12,021 nucleotides of DNA, taken from positions 1-12,021 of the forward strand of contig CAYTWZ010000054.1 of NCBI GenBank assembly GCA_964442035.1, written 5' to 3'. Positions 1 through 5,725 of the stretch are shown here, in pieces (the stretch's first letter is position 1; each line of letters starts with the position of its first letter). The stretch comes from JAFLUQ01 sp964442035 (GTDB taxonomy: Bacteria > Bacillota > Clostridia > UMGS1883). The position numbers and the translations under genes were made by a program. The notes below the pieces were generated by a model. It was not told the origin of the DNA and did not search any database. It saw only the letters and a program-made list of their open reading frames with translations.

Positions 1-269
1 TGCGGAGCTTCTTCTTTCTTCGCGTCAGGGGGCTTGTTCGGGGGGCGATCCTTTTTTATCGAGGCCGGGGGCTTCTTTTTTTTCGCCTTTATTTCAGGCG
101 GTTTTTCTTTAGACTCGGTTTGGTGGTTTTGCCTGCGGGGAAAGATATCAAAGCGCAAAAACAAGACCCTTATCCGTAGCGAAAGGCTGCCGTGATAGGA
201 AACGCATATTCTTATCGGTATAAGGATCAGCACGGCAATGACCGCGATGATCACGGCAAGAACCACCAA
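1..269 (-). CDS. DUF2953 family membrane protein, N-terminal part (cut by window edge)
   Basis: A reading frame opens directly after the scpB stop codon and stays open for 89 codons to the edge of the window. The start is most likely the TTG at 269-267, in the same frame as scpB and next to its TAA; a GGAG lies about 9 nt upstream inside the end of scpB, and a GTG one codon later is the alternative. The first 20 or so residues form one hydrophobic segment (LAVIIAVIAVLILIPI), followed by the pattern VSYHGSLSLRIRVLFLRFDIFP and then a Lys/Pro-rich stretch. Membrane segment, short beta-like section and basic linker match the start of DUF2953 proteins, which in Clostridia commonly follow scpB. The function of the family is not established. 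The C-terminal part lies outside the window. A non-ATG start and no spacing suggest translational coupling to scpB. Confidence 0.72.
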   Translation of the reverse strand, partial: MVVLAVIIAVIAVLILIPIRICVSYHGSLSLRIRVLFLRFDIFPRRQNHQTESKEKPPEIKAKKKKPPASIKKDRPPNKPPDAKKEEAP

Positions 270-917
270 TTATTTCATCTCCATATCCGGGGCTTCCCCG
301 GTCATTTCGGCGCTCGGCGCGGCGGCTTCCTCTTCCTTGGCGGCTTCCTCCAGTATATCGGTCGGCCCGGGCGGCTCCGGCGTTTTGGGTGACTGACGGG
401 GAGGAAGCGGCGGAAGCTGATCCAAATTTTTGAGCCCGAAGCACCGCAAAAATTCCGGCGTGGTAACATAAAGGATTGGCCGTCCGGGAGCTTCGGCCCG
501 GCCCGCCTCGTCAACAAAGCCCCTTTCGGTAAGCTTGGCCACGCTGTAGCCGGAGTCAACTCCCCGTATAAAGTCTATTGTTCCCTTTGTAACGGGCTGG
601 TTATACGCGATTATAGAAAGAGTTTCCAGCGCGGCGGCGCTGAGGCTCGCCTGCTTTTTCATTTGCACTGTCTTTTGTATGTATTCAAAATACCGGGGTG
701 AGGAGCACAGCTGAACACTGTCCCCTATCTCCACCAGCTTAAGGCCGCTGTCCTCGTCTTCAAGCCGCTGTTTAAGGCTTTCCACCGCTGCGGCAAGGGT
801 TTCCGGCTCAATATCCAAGGAAGCCCGAAGCCTTTCCAGCTCCACTGCTTCCCCAACCGAAAACAGCACCGCCACAATGGCGGACTCAATATTCTTCTCC
901 GAGGTCAAACTCCCCAT
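270..917 (-). CDS. scpB: Segregation and condensation protein B (ScpB)
   Basis: ScpB binds, as a dimer of winged-helix proteins, to the kleisin ScpA and with Smc forms the bacterial condensin that compacts and separates chromosomes. The 215-residue product shows the family core: LSAAALETLSIIAYNQPVTK at about 92-111, then IRGVDS (117-122), GRAEAPGRPILYVTT (139-153) and EFLRCFGL (155-162). After about residue 170 comes a Pro/Glu/Ala-rich tail that is probably disordered. I place the start at the ATG at 917, which has a GGTG just upstream and gives the usual N-terminus (MGSLTSEKNIESAIVAVLFS). The frame is open further upstream to 992, but that extension would lie wholly inside scpA and does not look like ScpB. 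The start lies 32 nt inside the end of scpA, so the two are probably translationally coupled and made in matched amounts. Confidence 0.95.
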   Translation of the reverse strand: MGSLTSEKNIESAIVAVLFSVGEAVELERLRASLDIEPETLAAAVESLKQRLEDEDSGLKLVEIGDSVQLCSSPRYFEYIQKTVQMKKQASLSAAALETLSIIAYNQPVTKGTIDFIRGVDSGYSVAKLTERGFVDEAGRAEAPGRPILYVTTPEFLRCFGLKNLDQLPPLPPRQSPKTPEPPGPTDILEEAAKEEEAAAPSAEMTGEAPDMEMK

Positions 918-1635
918 CGTTTTCACCACGCATGCAATAAATTTTTCCGTCAACTTCCCGAACCACGACAAAGTTCTCCTTGATAAGCTCAAGCACTGCT
1001 AGGAACGCCGCCACAAGCTGCCCCCGAACGTGCATTCCATCAAACAGATCATCAAACTCCACCGCGTCGTCCTTGCTGCCTATTCTGGCCATAATATCCG
1101 CCGACGCCCTGCGAACACTGTAATTGGTTCGGCCTATTACTCCCCGGAAGCTTTCGGGCTTAAGCCGACTGCGGTTAAGTCTGCGATCCATCACTGCCGA
1201 AAACGCCGCCAACAGGCTTTCCACAGGCAGCTCCTTGTTTTCAAGCTTTATTTTCGGGATGTCAAGAGGCTCCGCCTCCTTAAACACCATGCGGTCGGCA
1301 TAATGCTGAAGCACATCCATCTGCGCGGATATTTCCTTGTAACGGCGATATTCCTCCAGTCTGTCGGCCAGCTCCAGCCGGGGATCCTCCTCCTCTTCCT
1401 CCTCTACGGGAAGAAGCATACGGGACTTAATCAGCAGTAGCTGGGAGGCCATAACAAGGAATTCGCCCCCTACTTCCATATCCATTTCCTGCATTGCCGC
1501 TATATACTCAAAGTACTGATCCGTTATGGCCGCTATGGGTATATCATATATGCTGACCTTGTTTTTGGCAATAAGGTGCAGCAAAAGATCCAGCGGCCCT
1601 TCAAAGGCCGCCACTTTAAACGAAAGCTCTTCCAT
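886..1635 (-). CDS. scpA: Segregation and condensation protein A (ScpA, kleisin)
   Basis: ScpA is the kleisin subunit of Smc-ScpAB; its N- and C-terminal domains bridge the two Smc heads and its middle binds ScpB. The 249-residue protein has the typical opening FKVAAFEGPLDLLLHLIAKN (6-25) followed by YDIPIAAITDQYFEYI, the helix GGEFLVMASQLLLIKSRMLL, an acidic stretch of consecutive Glu residues, and a C-terminal winged-helix segment with AAFLAVLELIKENFVVV. Length is normal for the family. The ATG at 1635 is preceded by AGGAG at good spacing. The gene lies 23 nt downstream of the M50 protease gene and overlaps scpB by 32 nt. Confidence 0.96.
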   Translation of the reverse strand: MEELSFKVAAFEGPLDLLLHLIAKNKVSIYDIPIAAITDQYFEYIAAMQEMDMEVGGEFLVMASQLLLIKSRMLLPVEEEEEEDPRLELADRLEEYRRYKEISAQMDVLQHYADRMVFKEAEPLDIPKIKLENKELPVESLLAAFSAVMDRRLNRSRLKPESFRGVIGRTNYSVRRASADIMARIGSKDDAVEFDDLFDGMHVRGQLVAAFLAVLELIKENFVVVREVDGKIYCMRGENDGEFDLGEEY

Positions 1636-1658
1636 AAAACACTCCTGTTATGCCTTAG

Positions 1659-2336
1659 CTATATTACCAACGGTCTTAGAATATCCAGCAAAACATTCAC
1701 AATATTAAGCCACAGATTATAAAGGGGATTTATGATTACACCGAGGATGCGTCCCAATATGCCTGTGAGCGAAAGTATTATCAGTATGGGGAAGCCAAAG
1801 CGTTCATATTTTAGAAGCGTCATGTAGGCATTAGCCGGAAGCAGCGCCCCAAGCACCTTGCTGCCGTCAAGAGGCGGGAAGGGTATCAGGTTGAACACCG
1901 CAAGGCCGATGTTGAGCAGCGCGAACTGAACAAGGGTACCCGTCACAAAATTGAGCGCTGATCTGAGCAGCGTGACGTTCCAGAACCTGAATTCAATAAG
2001 GAACGCCGGCACAACAATGACCGTAGACAAAAACGCCATTATTATATTGGCCGCCGGCCCCGCCAGCGACACAAGTACAGTGCCGCTTTTCCTGTTGCGG
2101 AAATAGTATGGGTTGATGGGCACCGGCTTTGCCCAGCCGAAGCCGAACAGCACCATGCACAGAGCGCCTATCGGGTCAATGTGGGAAAGAGGGTTGAGGG
2201 TAAGGCGTCCGCTGTTTTTTGCCGTAGGATCCCCAAGCTTATACGCCACAAGGCCATGAGCAAACTCATGGATGGTTATTGCCCCGAACATAACAATAAA
2301 CCGCTGGATATACGTGGTCAGTGTCTGTAAAATCAA
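1659..2336 (-). CDS. Site-2-type zinc metalloprotease, M50 family (YwhC/FtsH-independent small form)
   Basis: This is a 225-residue multi-pass membrane protein of the M50 (site-2 protease-like) family. The zinc-binding HEFAH is at 23-27 (HExxH) in the first membrane segment, NPLSHIDPIG is at 48-57, and the third zinc ligand lies in NLIPFPPLDGSKV at 149-161 (Asp157), all within hydrophobic segments. There is no PDZ domain, so it belongs to the short group typified by B. subtilis YwhC rather than the RseP/SpoIVFB-with-extra-domain types. The substrate is unknown; the family cleaves membrane-embedded proteins. The start is a TTG at 2336, with a GGAAGGGG ribosome binding site a few bases upstream; the next in-frame ATG (Met16) would begin just before the catalytic helix and is less likely. 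It sits 18 nt after lysA and 23 nt before scpA, an arrangement seen in Firmicutes, and is probably cotranscribed with them. Confidence 0.92.
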   Translation of the reverse strand: MILQTLTTYIQRFIVMFGAITIHEFAHGLVAYKLGDPTAKNSGRLTLNPLSHIDPIGALCMVLFGFGWAKPVPINPYYFRNRKSGTVLVSLAGPAANIIMAFLSTVIVVPAFLIEFRFWNVTLLRSALNFVTGTLVQFALLNIGLAVFNLIPFPPLDGSKVLGALLPANAYMTLLKYERFGFPILIILSLTGILGRILGVIINPLYNLWLNIVNVLLDILRPLVI

Positions 2337-2354
2337 TCTGACCCCTTCCTTTCA

Positions 2355-3653
2355 TTAAATATCGTTTTTAACAAGATCCTCGTAGCTTTCCCGACGGACA
2401 ATCAGTCTGCTGCTGCCTTCATTTGTCATTACCATAGCCGGACGCGGAATGCGGTTGTAGTTGGACGCCATGGAATAGTTGTACGCCCCGGTGGTAAGCA
2501 CCGCCAGCGTGTCGCCTGTCTCCACCGGCGGCAGCAATATTCCCTCGCCAAGGAGATCGCCGCTTTCGCAGCACTTTCCCGCGATCGTCACAGGCTCGGT
2601 AGGCGCGTCACCGGCCTTGTTTGCCAAAAGCGCCTTGTATTTAGATTGGTAAAGTATATATCTGGGATTATCGCACATACCCCCGTCCACGCTGACATAT
2701 CGGCGAACGTTGGGGATGTCCTTGACGCCGCCCACAGTGTAAAGGGTTATCCCGGCGGTACCCACAACGCTGCGTCCGGGCTCCATCATTATATACGGGA
2801 GGGCAATGCCCCTTTCCTCACAGACGCCGCGAAGCGTCTCGCTCACCGCTTCAATGTACTTGTCAAATTCAATGGGATCGTCCTCCTCGGTGTACATAAC
2901 GCCGTAGCCGCCCCCAAGGTCAAGCTCCTTCATTTCAAAGCCGGTCTCGACCTTTATGTCGGCAATAAAGTCCGCCAGTACACGGGCCGCCTGCTTAAAG
3001 GGCTCCAACTCGTGTATCTGTGAGCCGATATGACAGTGCGCCCCGCCCACCTCAACATTCTCCATTGAAAGAGCGCGGAGTATTATGTCATGTGCCTCCC
3101 CGGTCTCAAGGGCAAAGCCGAATTTGGAGTCGATCCGGCCGGTCATGATATAGCTGTGGGTGTGCGCGTCAATACCGGGCTTGATGCGAAAAAGCACCTT
3201 CTGACGCTTTCCTTTTTCACCGCAAAGCCTGTTGATAGCGTCAAGCTCGGCGGCATTGTCCACCGCTATACGTCCCACTCCGCTGTCAATGGCGTAGTTA
3301 AGCTCGTCAAGAGTCTTGTTGTTCCCGTGGAAGCAAAGCTTTTCCGGCGGCATACCTGCCTTAAGCGCGGTATACAGCTCTCCCCCGCTGACAACGTCGG
3401 CCCCCAGCCCCTCACTGTTCACAATACGCATAATCTCAAGGTTGCAAAGAGCCTTTGACGCAAAAAACACAAATCCCTTGCCGTCGTAAAATCTGTCGAT
3501 AGAACCCTTGTAAACCCGGCAGTGACGGCGGACAGCCGTTTCGTCTATGACATACAGGGGAGTCTTATACCGCTGTGCCAGATCCACCGCGTCACAGCCC
3601 CCCACCGTAAGATGATTTTTTTCATTTATATTCAGCGCGTCCGATACAAACAT
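2355..3653 (-). CDS. lysA: Diaminopimelate decarboxylase (LysA)
   Basis: LysA catalyses the last step of lysine synthesis, PLP-dependent decarboxylation of meso-diaminopimelate to L-lysine, in the cytoplasm. The 432-residue protein is of normal length and is a fold type III PLP enzyme: the Schiff-base lysine is Lys67 in FASKALCN, CHIGSQ (207-212) and DLGGGYG (245-251) bind the cofactor phosphate, EPGRSVVG is at 291-298, the active-site cysteine is in CCESGD (361-366), and the C-terminal GAYNYSMASNYN is at 389-400. The ATG at 3653 has a GGAGGAAA ribosome binding site. It is the first gene of the minus-strand run. The leader from the predicted transcription start is only about 47 nt, too short for a lysine riboswitch, so lysine control through an L-box is not expected here. 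Confidence 0.97.
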   Translation of the reverse strand: MFVSDALNINEKNHLTVGGCDAVDLAQRYKTPLYVIDETAVRRHCRVYKGSIDRFYDGKGFVFFASKALCNLEIMRIVNSEGLGADVVSGGELYTALKAGMPPEKLCFHGNNKTLDELNYAIDSGVGRIAVDNAAELDAINRLCGEKGKRQKVLFRIKPGIDAHTHSYIMTGRIDSKFGFALETGEAHDIILRALSMENVEVGGAHCHIGSQIHELEPFKQAARVLADFIADIKVETGFEMKELDLGGGYGVMYTEEDDPIEFDKYIEAVSETLRGVCEERGIALPYIMMEPGRSVVGTAGITLYTVGGVKDIPNVRRYVSVDGGMCDNPRYILYQSKYKALLANKAGDAPTEPVTIAGKCCESGDLLGEGILLPPVETGDTLAVLTTGAYNYSMASNYNRIPRPAMVMTNEGSSRLIVRRESYEDLVKNDI

Positions 3654-3680
3654 CTGTTTCCTCCGAAGTAAAAATGTTGT

Positions 3681-3696
3681 CCCTCACTATTGAGGG
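3681..3696 (-). repeat. Small perfect hairpin at the 5' end of the lysA transcript
   Basis: CCCTCA and TGAGGG form a perfect 6-bp inverted repeat with a 4-nt loop. On the lysA strand it starts only a few nucleotides after the predicted transcription start (about 3700). It has no U-run directly after it in the lysA direction, so it is not an obvious terminator. A 5'-terminal stem-loop could stabilise the mRNA; that is inference. Confidence 0.5.
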
Positions 3697-3706
3697 CTTT
3701 TAAGTC

Positions 3707-3735
3707 ATTTTACCACATACCGCCATAAAAATCAA
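3707..3735 (-). promoter_or_regulatory. Sigma-A-type promoter of the lysA operon
   Basis: On the minus strand TTGATT (3735-3730) and TAAAAT (3712-3707) are separated by exactly 17 nt, five of six matches to each consensus hexamer. Transcription would begin near 3700 and give a leader of about 47 nt before the lysA ATG. No other comparable promoter was seen between the five genes downstream. Confidence 0.75.
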
Positions 3736-3840
3736 GAGTTTTTATGGGATTACAGAAAATTTACGCCGAAGTTAGGGCTACCGACAAACCGCTGTACGCC
3801 GCCGTCCGCGCGGATTTCCCGCGATGAAGGGAAAAAATTC

Positions 3841-3862
3841 ATAAATTTTTTTCAAAAAGCTA
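3841..3862 (+). promoter_or_regulatory. UP-element-like AT tract upstream of the trp promoter
   Basis: An A3-T7 tract at 3843-3852, followed by an A5 run at 3854-3858, ends immediately before the -35 hexamer. The order and position resemble the UP element bound by the C-terminal domains of RNA polymerase alpha subunits (AAA, T-rich block, AAA, at about -57 to -36). The wider stretch 3831-3853 is also a near-perfect AT-only inverted repeat. Confidence 0.45.
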
Positions 3863-3891
3863 TTGACAAACGGGAATAGCGGATATATAAT
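3863..3891 (+). promoter_or_regulatory. Consensus sigma-A promoter of the trp operon
   Basis: TTGACA (3863-3868) and TATAAT (3886-3891) are separated by 17 nt: both hexamers and the spacing match the consensus exactly. Transcription would begin at about 3898, just before stem I of the T-box. A promoter this strong fits an operon controlled by attenuation rather than by initiation; no TrpR-like operator was recognised over the hexamers. Confidence 0.88.
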
Positions 3892-3910
3892 ATTATTAAT
3901 TTAATAAAAA

Positions 3911-4176
3911 TAAATCCTTTGACCAAAAGTAAGTAACAATATCCCCTACTGTCACAGAGAGCCGGGCGGCTGAGATCCGGTACAGCGCTTTATTGCGAAT
4001 GGATTTGCGAGGAGCAAGGAGAACACCGTTTTTCGGCAAGTATCTGCGCCGTATATTCCGCGTTAAGGAATGGAGGTATGCTTGTACTTCTTAAGGAGGG
4101 AGTTTTCCCTTGAATTTGGGTGGCACCACGGAATAGTATTTTCGTCCCATTGACATTAAAGTCAATGGGATTTTTT
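3911..4176 (+). promoter_or_regulatory. T-box riboswitch, tRNA-Trp-responsive, trp operon leader
   Basis: T-box leaders bind a specific tRNA; if it is uncharged its 3' end stabilises an antiterminator and the operon is transcribed. Stem I is closed by UCCUU (3915-3919) with AAGGA (4016-4020). The specifier loop has AGUA (3932-3935) on the 5' side and, on the 3' side, GAA (3997-3999), the codon UGG (4000-4002) and a following A; above it CAAUA (3937-3941) pairs with UAUUG (3991-3995). A conserved-type AGAGA is at 3956-3960. A stem III hairpin is at 4097-4110. The T-box core lies at about 4112-4133: GGG (4118-4120) pairs with CCC (4146-4148) and ACG (4128-4130) with CGU (4143-4145), leaving the 7-nt bulge UGGCACC (4121-4127). 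UGGC complements the GCCA end expected for bacterial tRNA-Trp, whose discriminator base is G. UGG as specifier and trpE downstream agree on tryptophan. The CCC is shared with the terminator, so the two folds exclude each other. Confidence 0.95.
4145..4176 (+). terminator. Intrinsic terminator of the trp T-box leader
   Basis: A perfect 10-bp stem (4145-4154 with 4161-4170), a 6-nt loop and a run of six T at 4171-4176. Its 5' arm contains the CCC needed for the T-box antiterminator, so it forms when tRNA-Trp is charged. Confidence 0.95.
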
Positions 4177-4247
4177 ATTTGCCCAAAGCTCCCTGTTTTC
4201 ACAGCACATACCTCATGAATATTTTTTGTTTTAGGAGGACGATAGTT

Positions 4248-5714
4248 ATGTTAAGACCCGGTCTCGATGAGGTTCGCCGCCTGCTCGGCAGTTATACGCG
4301 GGTACCCGTGTTTTACGAAAAGCTGTGCGACAGCGTAACCCCGGTAAGAATTTTTCAGGCTCTCAGTCAGGGCGCGGATAACGCTTTTATTCTCGAAAGT
4401 GTGAGCAGCGATCAGCAGTGGCAGCGGTATTCCTTTATAGGGATAAACCCCAAGGCCTCCCTGTCCATAAAGGACGGCGAGGGCGTTTATACCCATGACG
4501 GGCAGGAAACCCGATTCCCGGTGGACGATCTGCCCGGCTGTCTCAACAGGCTGATGGAACACTACACCAGTCCCCCGTCAAAAGACGGGCCCGGACTTAC
4601 CGGCGGCTTTGTGGGCTACTTCGGATATGACACCATACGCTACATCGAACCCCGGCTGTCCGACCCGCCAAAGGACGATTTGGAAATACCCGACATCAAC
4701 CTATTCCTCTATGAGGAACTGGTGGCCTTTGACCACCTGAGCAACAAAGTGCTTTGCATATTCAACATCACCAAGGGCAACGAGGAGGCTCAGTACTCCC
4801 TTGCCGAGGCCAAGGCCGAAAAAATCGTCAGGGCAATCGAGGAATATGTTCCTCCCCGCCGCCGCTACGGTCAAATCAGCCCGGTCAAGGTCACAAGCAA
4901 TATCACTCACGAGCAATACCTTAAAAACGTGGAGATATCAAAGGAGTATATAAGAAACGGCGACATCTTCCAGATAGTACCCTCCCAGCGCTTTCAGGCG
5001 GAGTCCGCGGCTGACCCCTACGATGTTTACAGGATGCTGCGCTCCACAAATCCTTCCCCGTATCTTTACTTCTTCAAGAACCCGGATTACAACGTTGCCG
5101 GCGCCTCCCCGGAAAAGCTTTTAAGCGTGACAAACGGCCTGTGCACCACCAAACCTATCGCCGGAACGATTCGTCGCGGGGACACAGCCGAGGAGGACAA
5201 GGCCAACGAGGAAAAGCTGATTCACGATCCCAAGGAGCTTGCGGAACACACGATGCTGGTGGATCTGGGCCGCAACGATCTGGGCCGGGTGTGCAAATTC
5301 GGCAGCGTAAAGGTGGAAAATCCCATGCACATTGAGCGCTACTCCAAGGTAATGCACATCGTCAGTGATGTAAACGGTCAGCTCAAAGAGGGCAAAACCG
5401 CTGTTGACGCCCTGATGAGTGTGCTTCCGGCAGGTACCCTCAGCGGAGCGCCCAAGATCCGGGCTATGGAGATCATCGATCAGCTTGAGACCACCCGCCG
5501 GGGACTTTACGGCGGAACAGTGGGTTATTTGGCCTTTGACGGAAATATTGACACCTGCATTGCCATCCGCACGGTATTGTTCCGGAAGGGCAAGGCCTAT
5601 GTACAGGCGGGCGGCGGCGTAGTAGCCGACAGTGTGCCGGAAAAAGAGTATGAAGAATCCAAAAACAAGGCCTATGCTGTTATCAACGCGATAAAGCTGG
5701 CCAACGAAATTTAG
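4248..5714 (+). CDS. trpE: Anthranilate synthase component I (TrpE)
   Basis: TrpE converts chorismate to anthranilate using ammonia delivered by the TrpG glutaminase, the first committed step of tryptophan synthesis. The 488-residue product has the N-terminal regulatory region with ILES at 48-51, corresponding to the LLES tryptophan-binding motif, so feedback inhibition is expected; NPSPYLYFF (268-276) is the second part of that site. The chorismate-binding domain follows: PIAGT (303-307), DLGRND (339-344), GTLSGAPK (396-403) and GGTVGYLAF (422-430). The start is the ATG at 4248 with AGGAGG at 4233-4238; the frame is open upstream to 4179, but those codons lie right after the leader terminator, lack a ribosome binding site and do not resemble TrpE. 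First gene of the operon; its TAG stop overlaps the AGGAGG of trpGD. Confidence 0.97.
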   Translation: MLRPGLDEVRRLLGSYTRVPVFYEKLCDSVTPVRIFQALSQGADNAFILESVSSDQQWQRYSFIGINPKASLSIKDGEGVYTHDGQETRFPVDDLPGCLNRLMEHYTSPPSKDGPGLTGGFVGYFGYDTIRYIEPRLSDPPKDDLEIPDINLFLYEELVAFDHLSNKVLCIFNITKGNEEAQYSLAEAKAEKIVRAIEEYVPPRRRYGQISPVKVTSNITHEQYLKNVEISKEYIRNGDIFQIVPSQRFQAESAADPYDVYRMLRSTNPSPYLYFFKNPDYNVAGASPEKLLSVTNGLCTTKPIAGTIRRGDTAEEDKANEEKLIHDPKELAEHTMLVDLGRNDLGRVCKFGSVKVENPMHIERYSKVMHIVSDVNGQLKEGKTAVDALMSVLPAGTLSGAPKIRAMEIIDQLETTRRGLYGGTVGYLAFDGNIDTCIAIRTVLFRKGKAYVQAGGGVVADSVPEKEYEESKNKAYAVINAIKLANEI

Positions 5715-5725
5715 GAGGTATAATT

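Noticed and set aside
148..444. A 98-codon minus-strand reading frame overlapping scpB and the DUF2953 start.
   Set aside because: It is in a different frame from two recognisable proteins, is rich in Arg/Gly/Ser as expected for a shadow frame, and shows no family motif.
3654..3700. A lysine riboswitch in front of lysA.
   Set aside because: The leader from the predicted start is only about 47 nt and shows just one short hairpin, far smaller than an L-box.
3831..3853. An AT-only inverted repeat as a terminator between the divergent operons.
   Set aside because: The arms contain almost no G or C, no gene reads into it from the left on the plus strand, and its position next to the -35 fits an UP-like tract better.
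4078..4113. An 11-codon mini-ORF (MLVLLKEGVFP) with upstream AAGGAA/GGAGG inside the trp leader, as a possible attenuator peptide.
   Set aside because: It has no Trp codon, and it overlaps T-box stem III and the conserved core, which explain the sequence better.
3898..4176. TRAP-binding triplets or a TrpR-type operator controlling trp.
   Set aside because: There is no regularly spaced GAG/UAG series and no recognisable operator over the promoter; the T-box accounts for regulation.
4179..4247. An N-terminally extended TrpE starting at a TTG at 4179.
   Set aside because: It lies right after the leader terminator, has no ribosome binding site, and the added residues do not resemble TrpE; the ATG at 4248 has AGGAGG.
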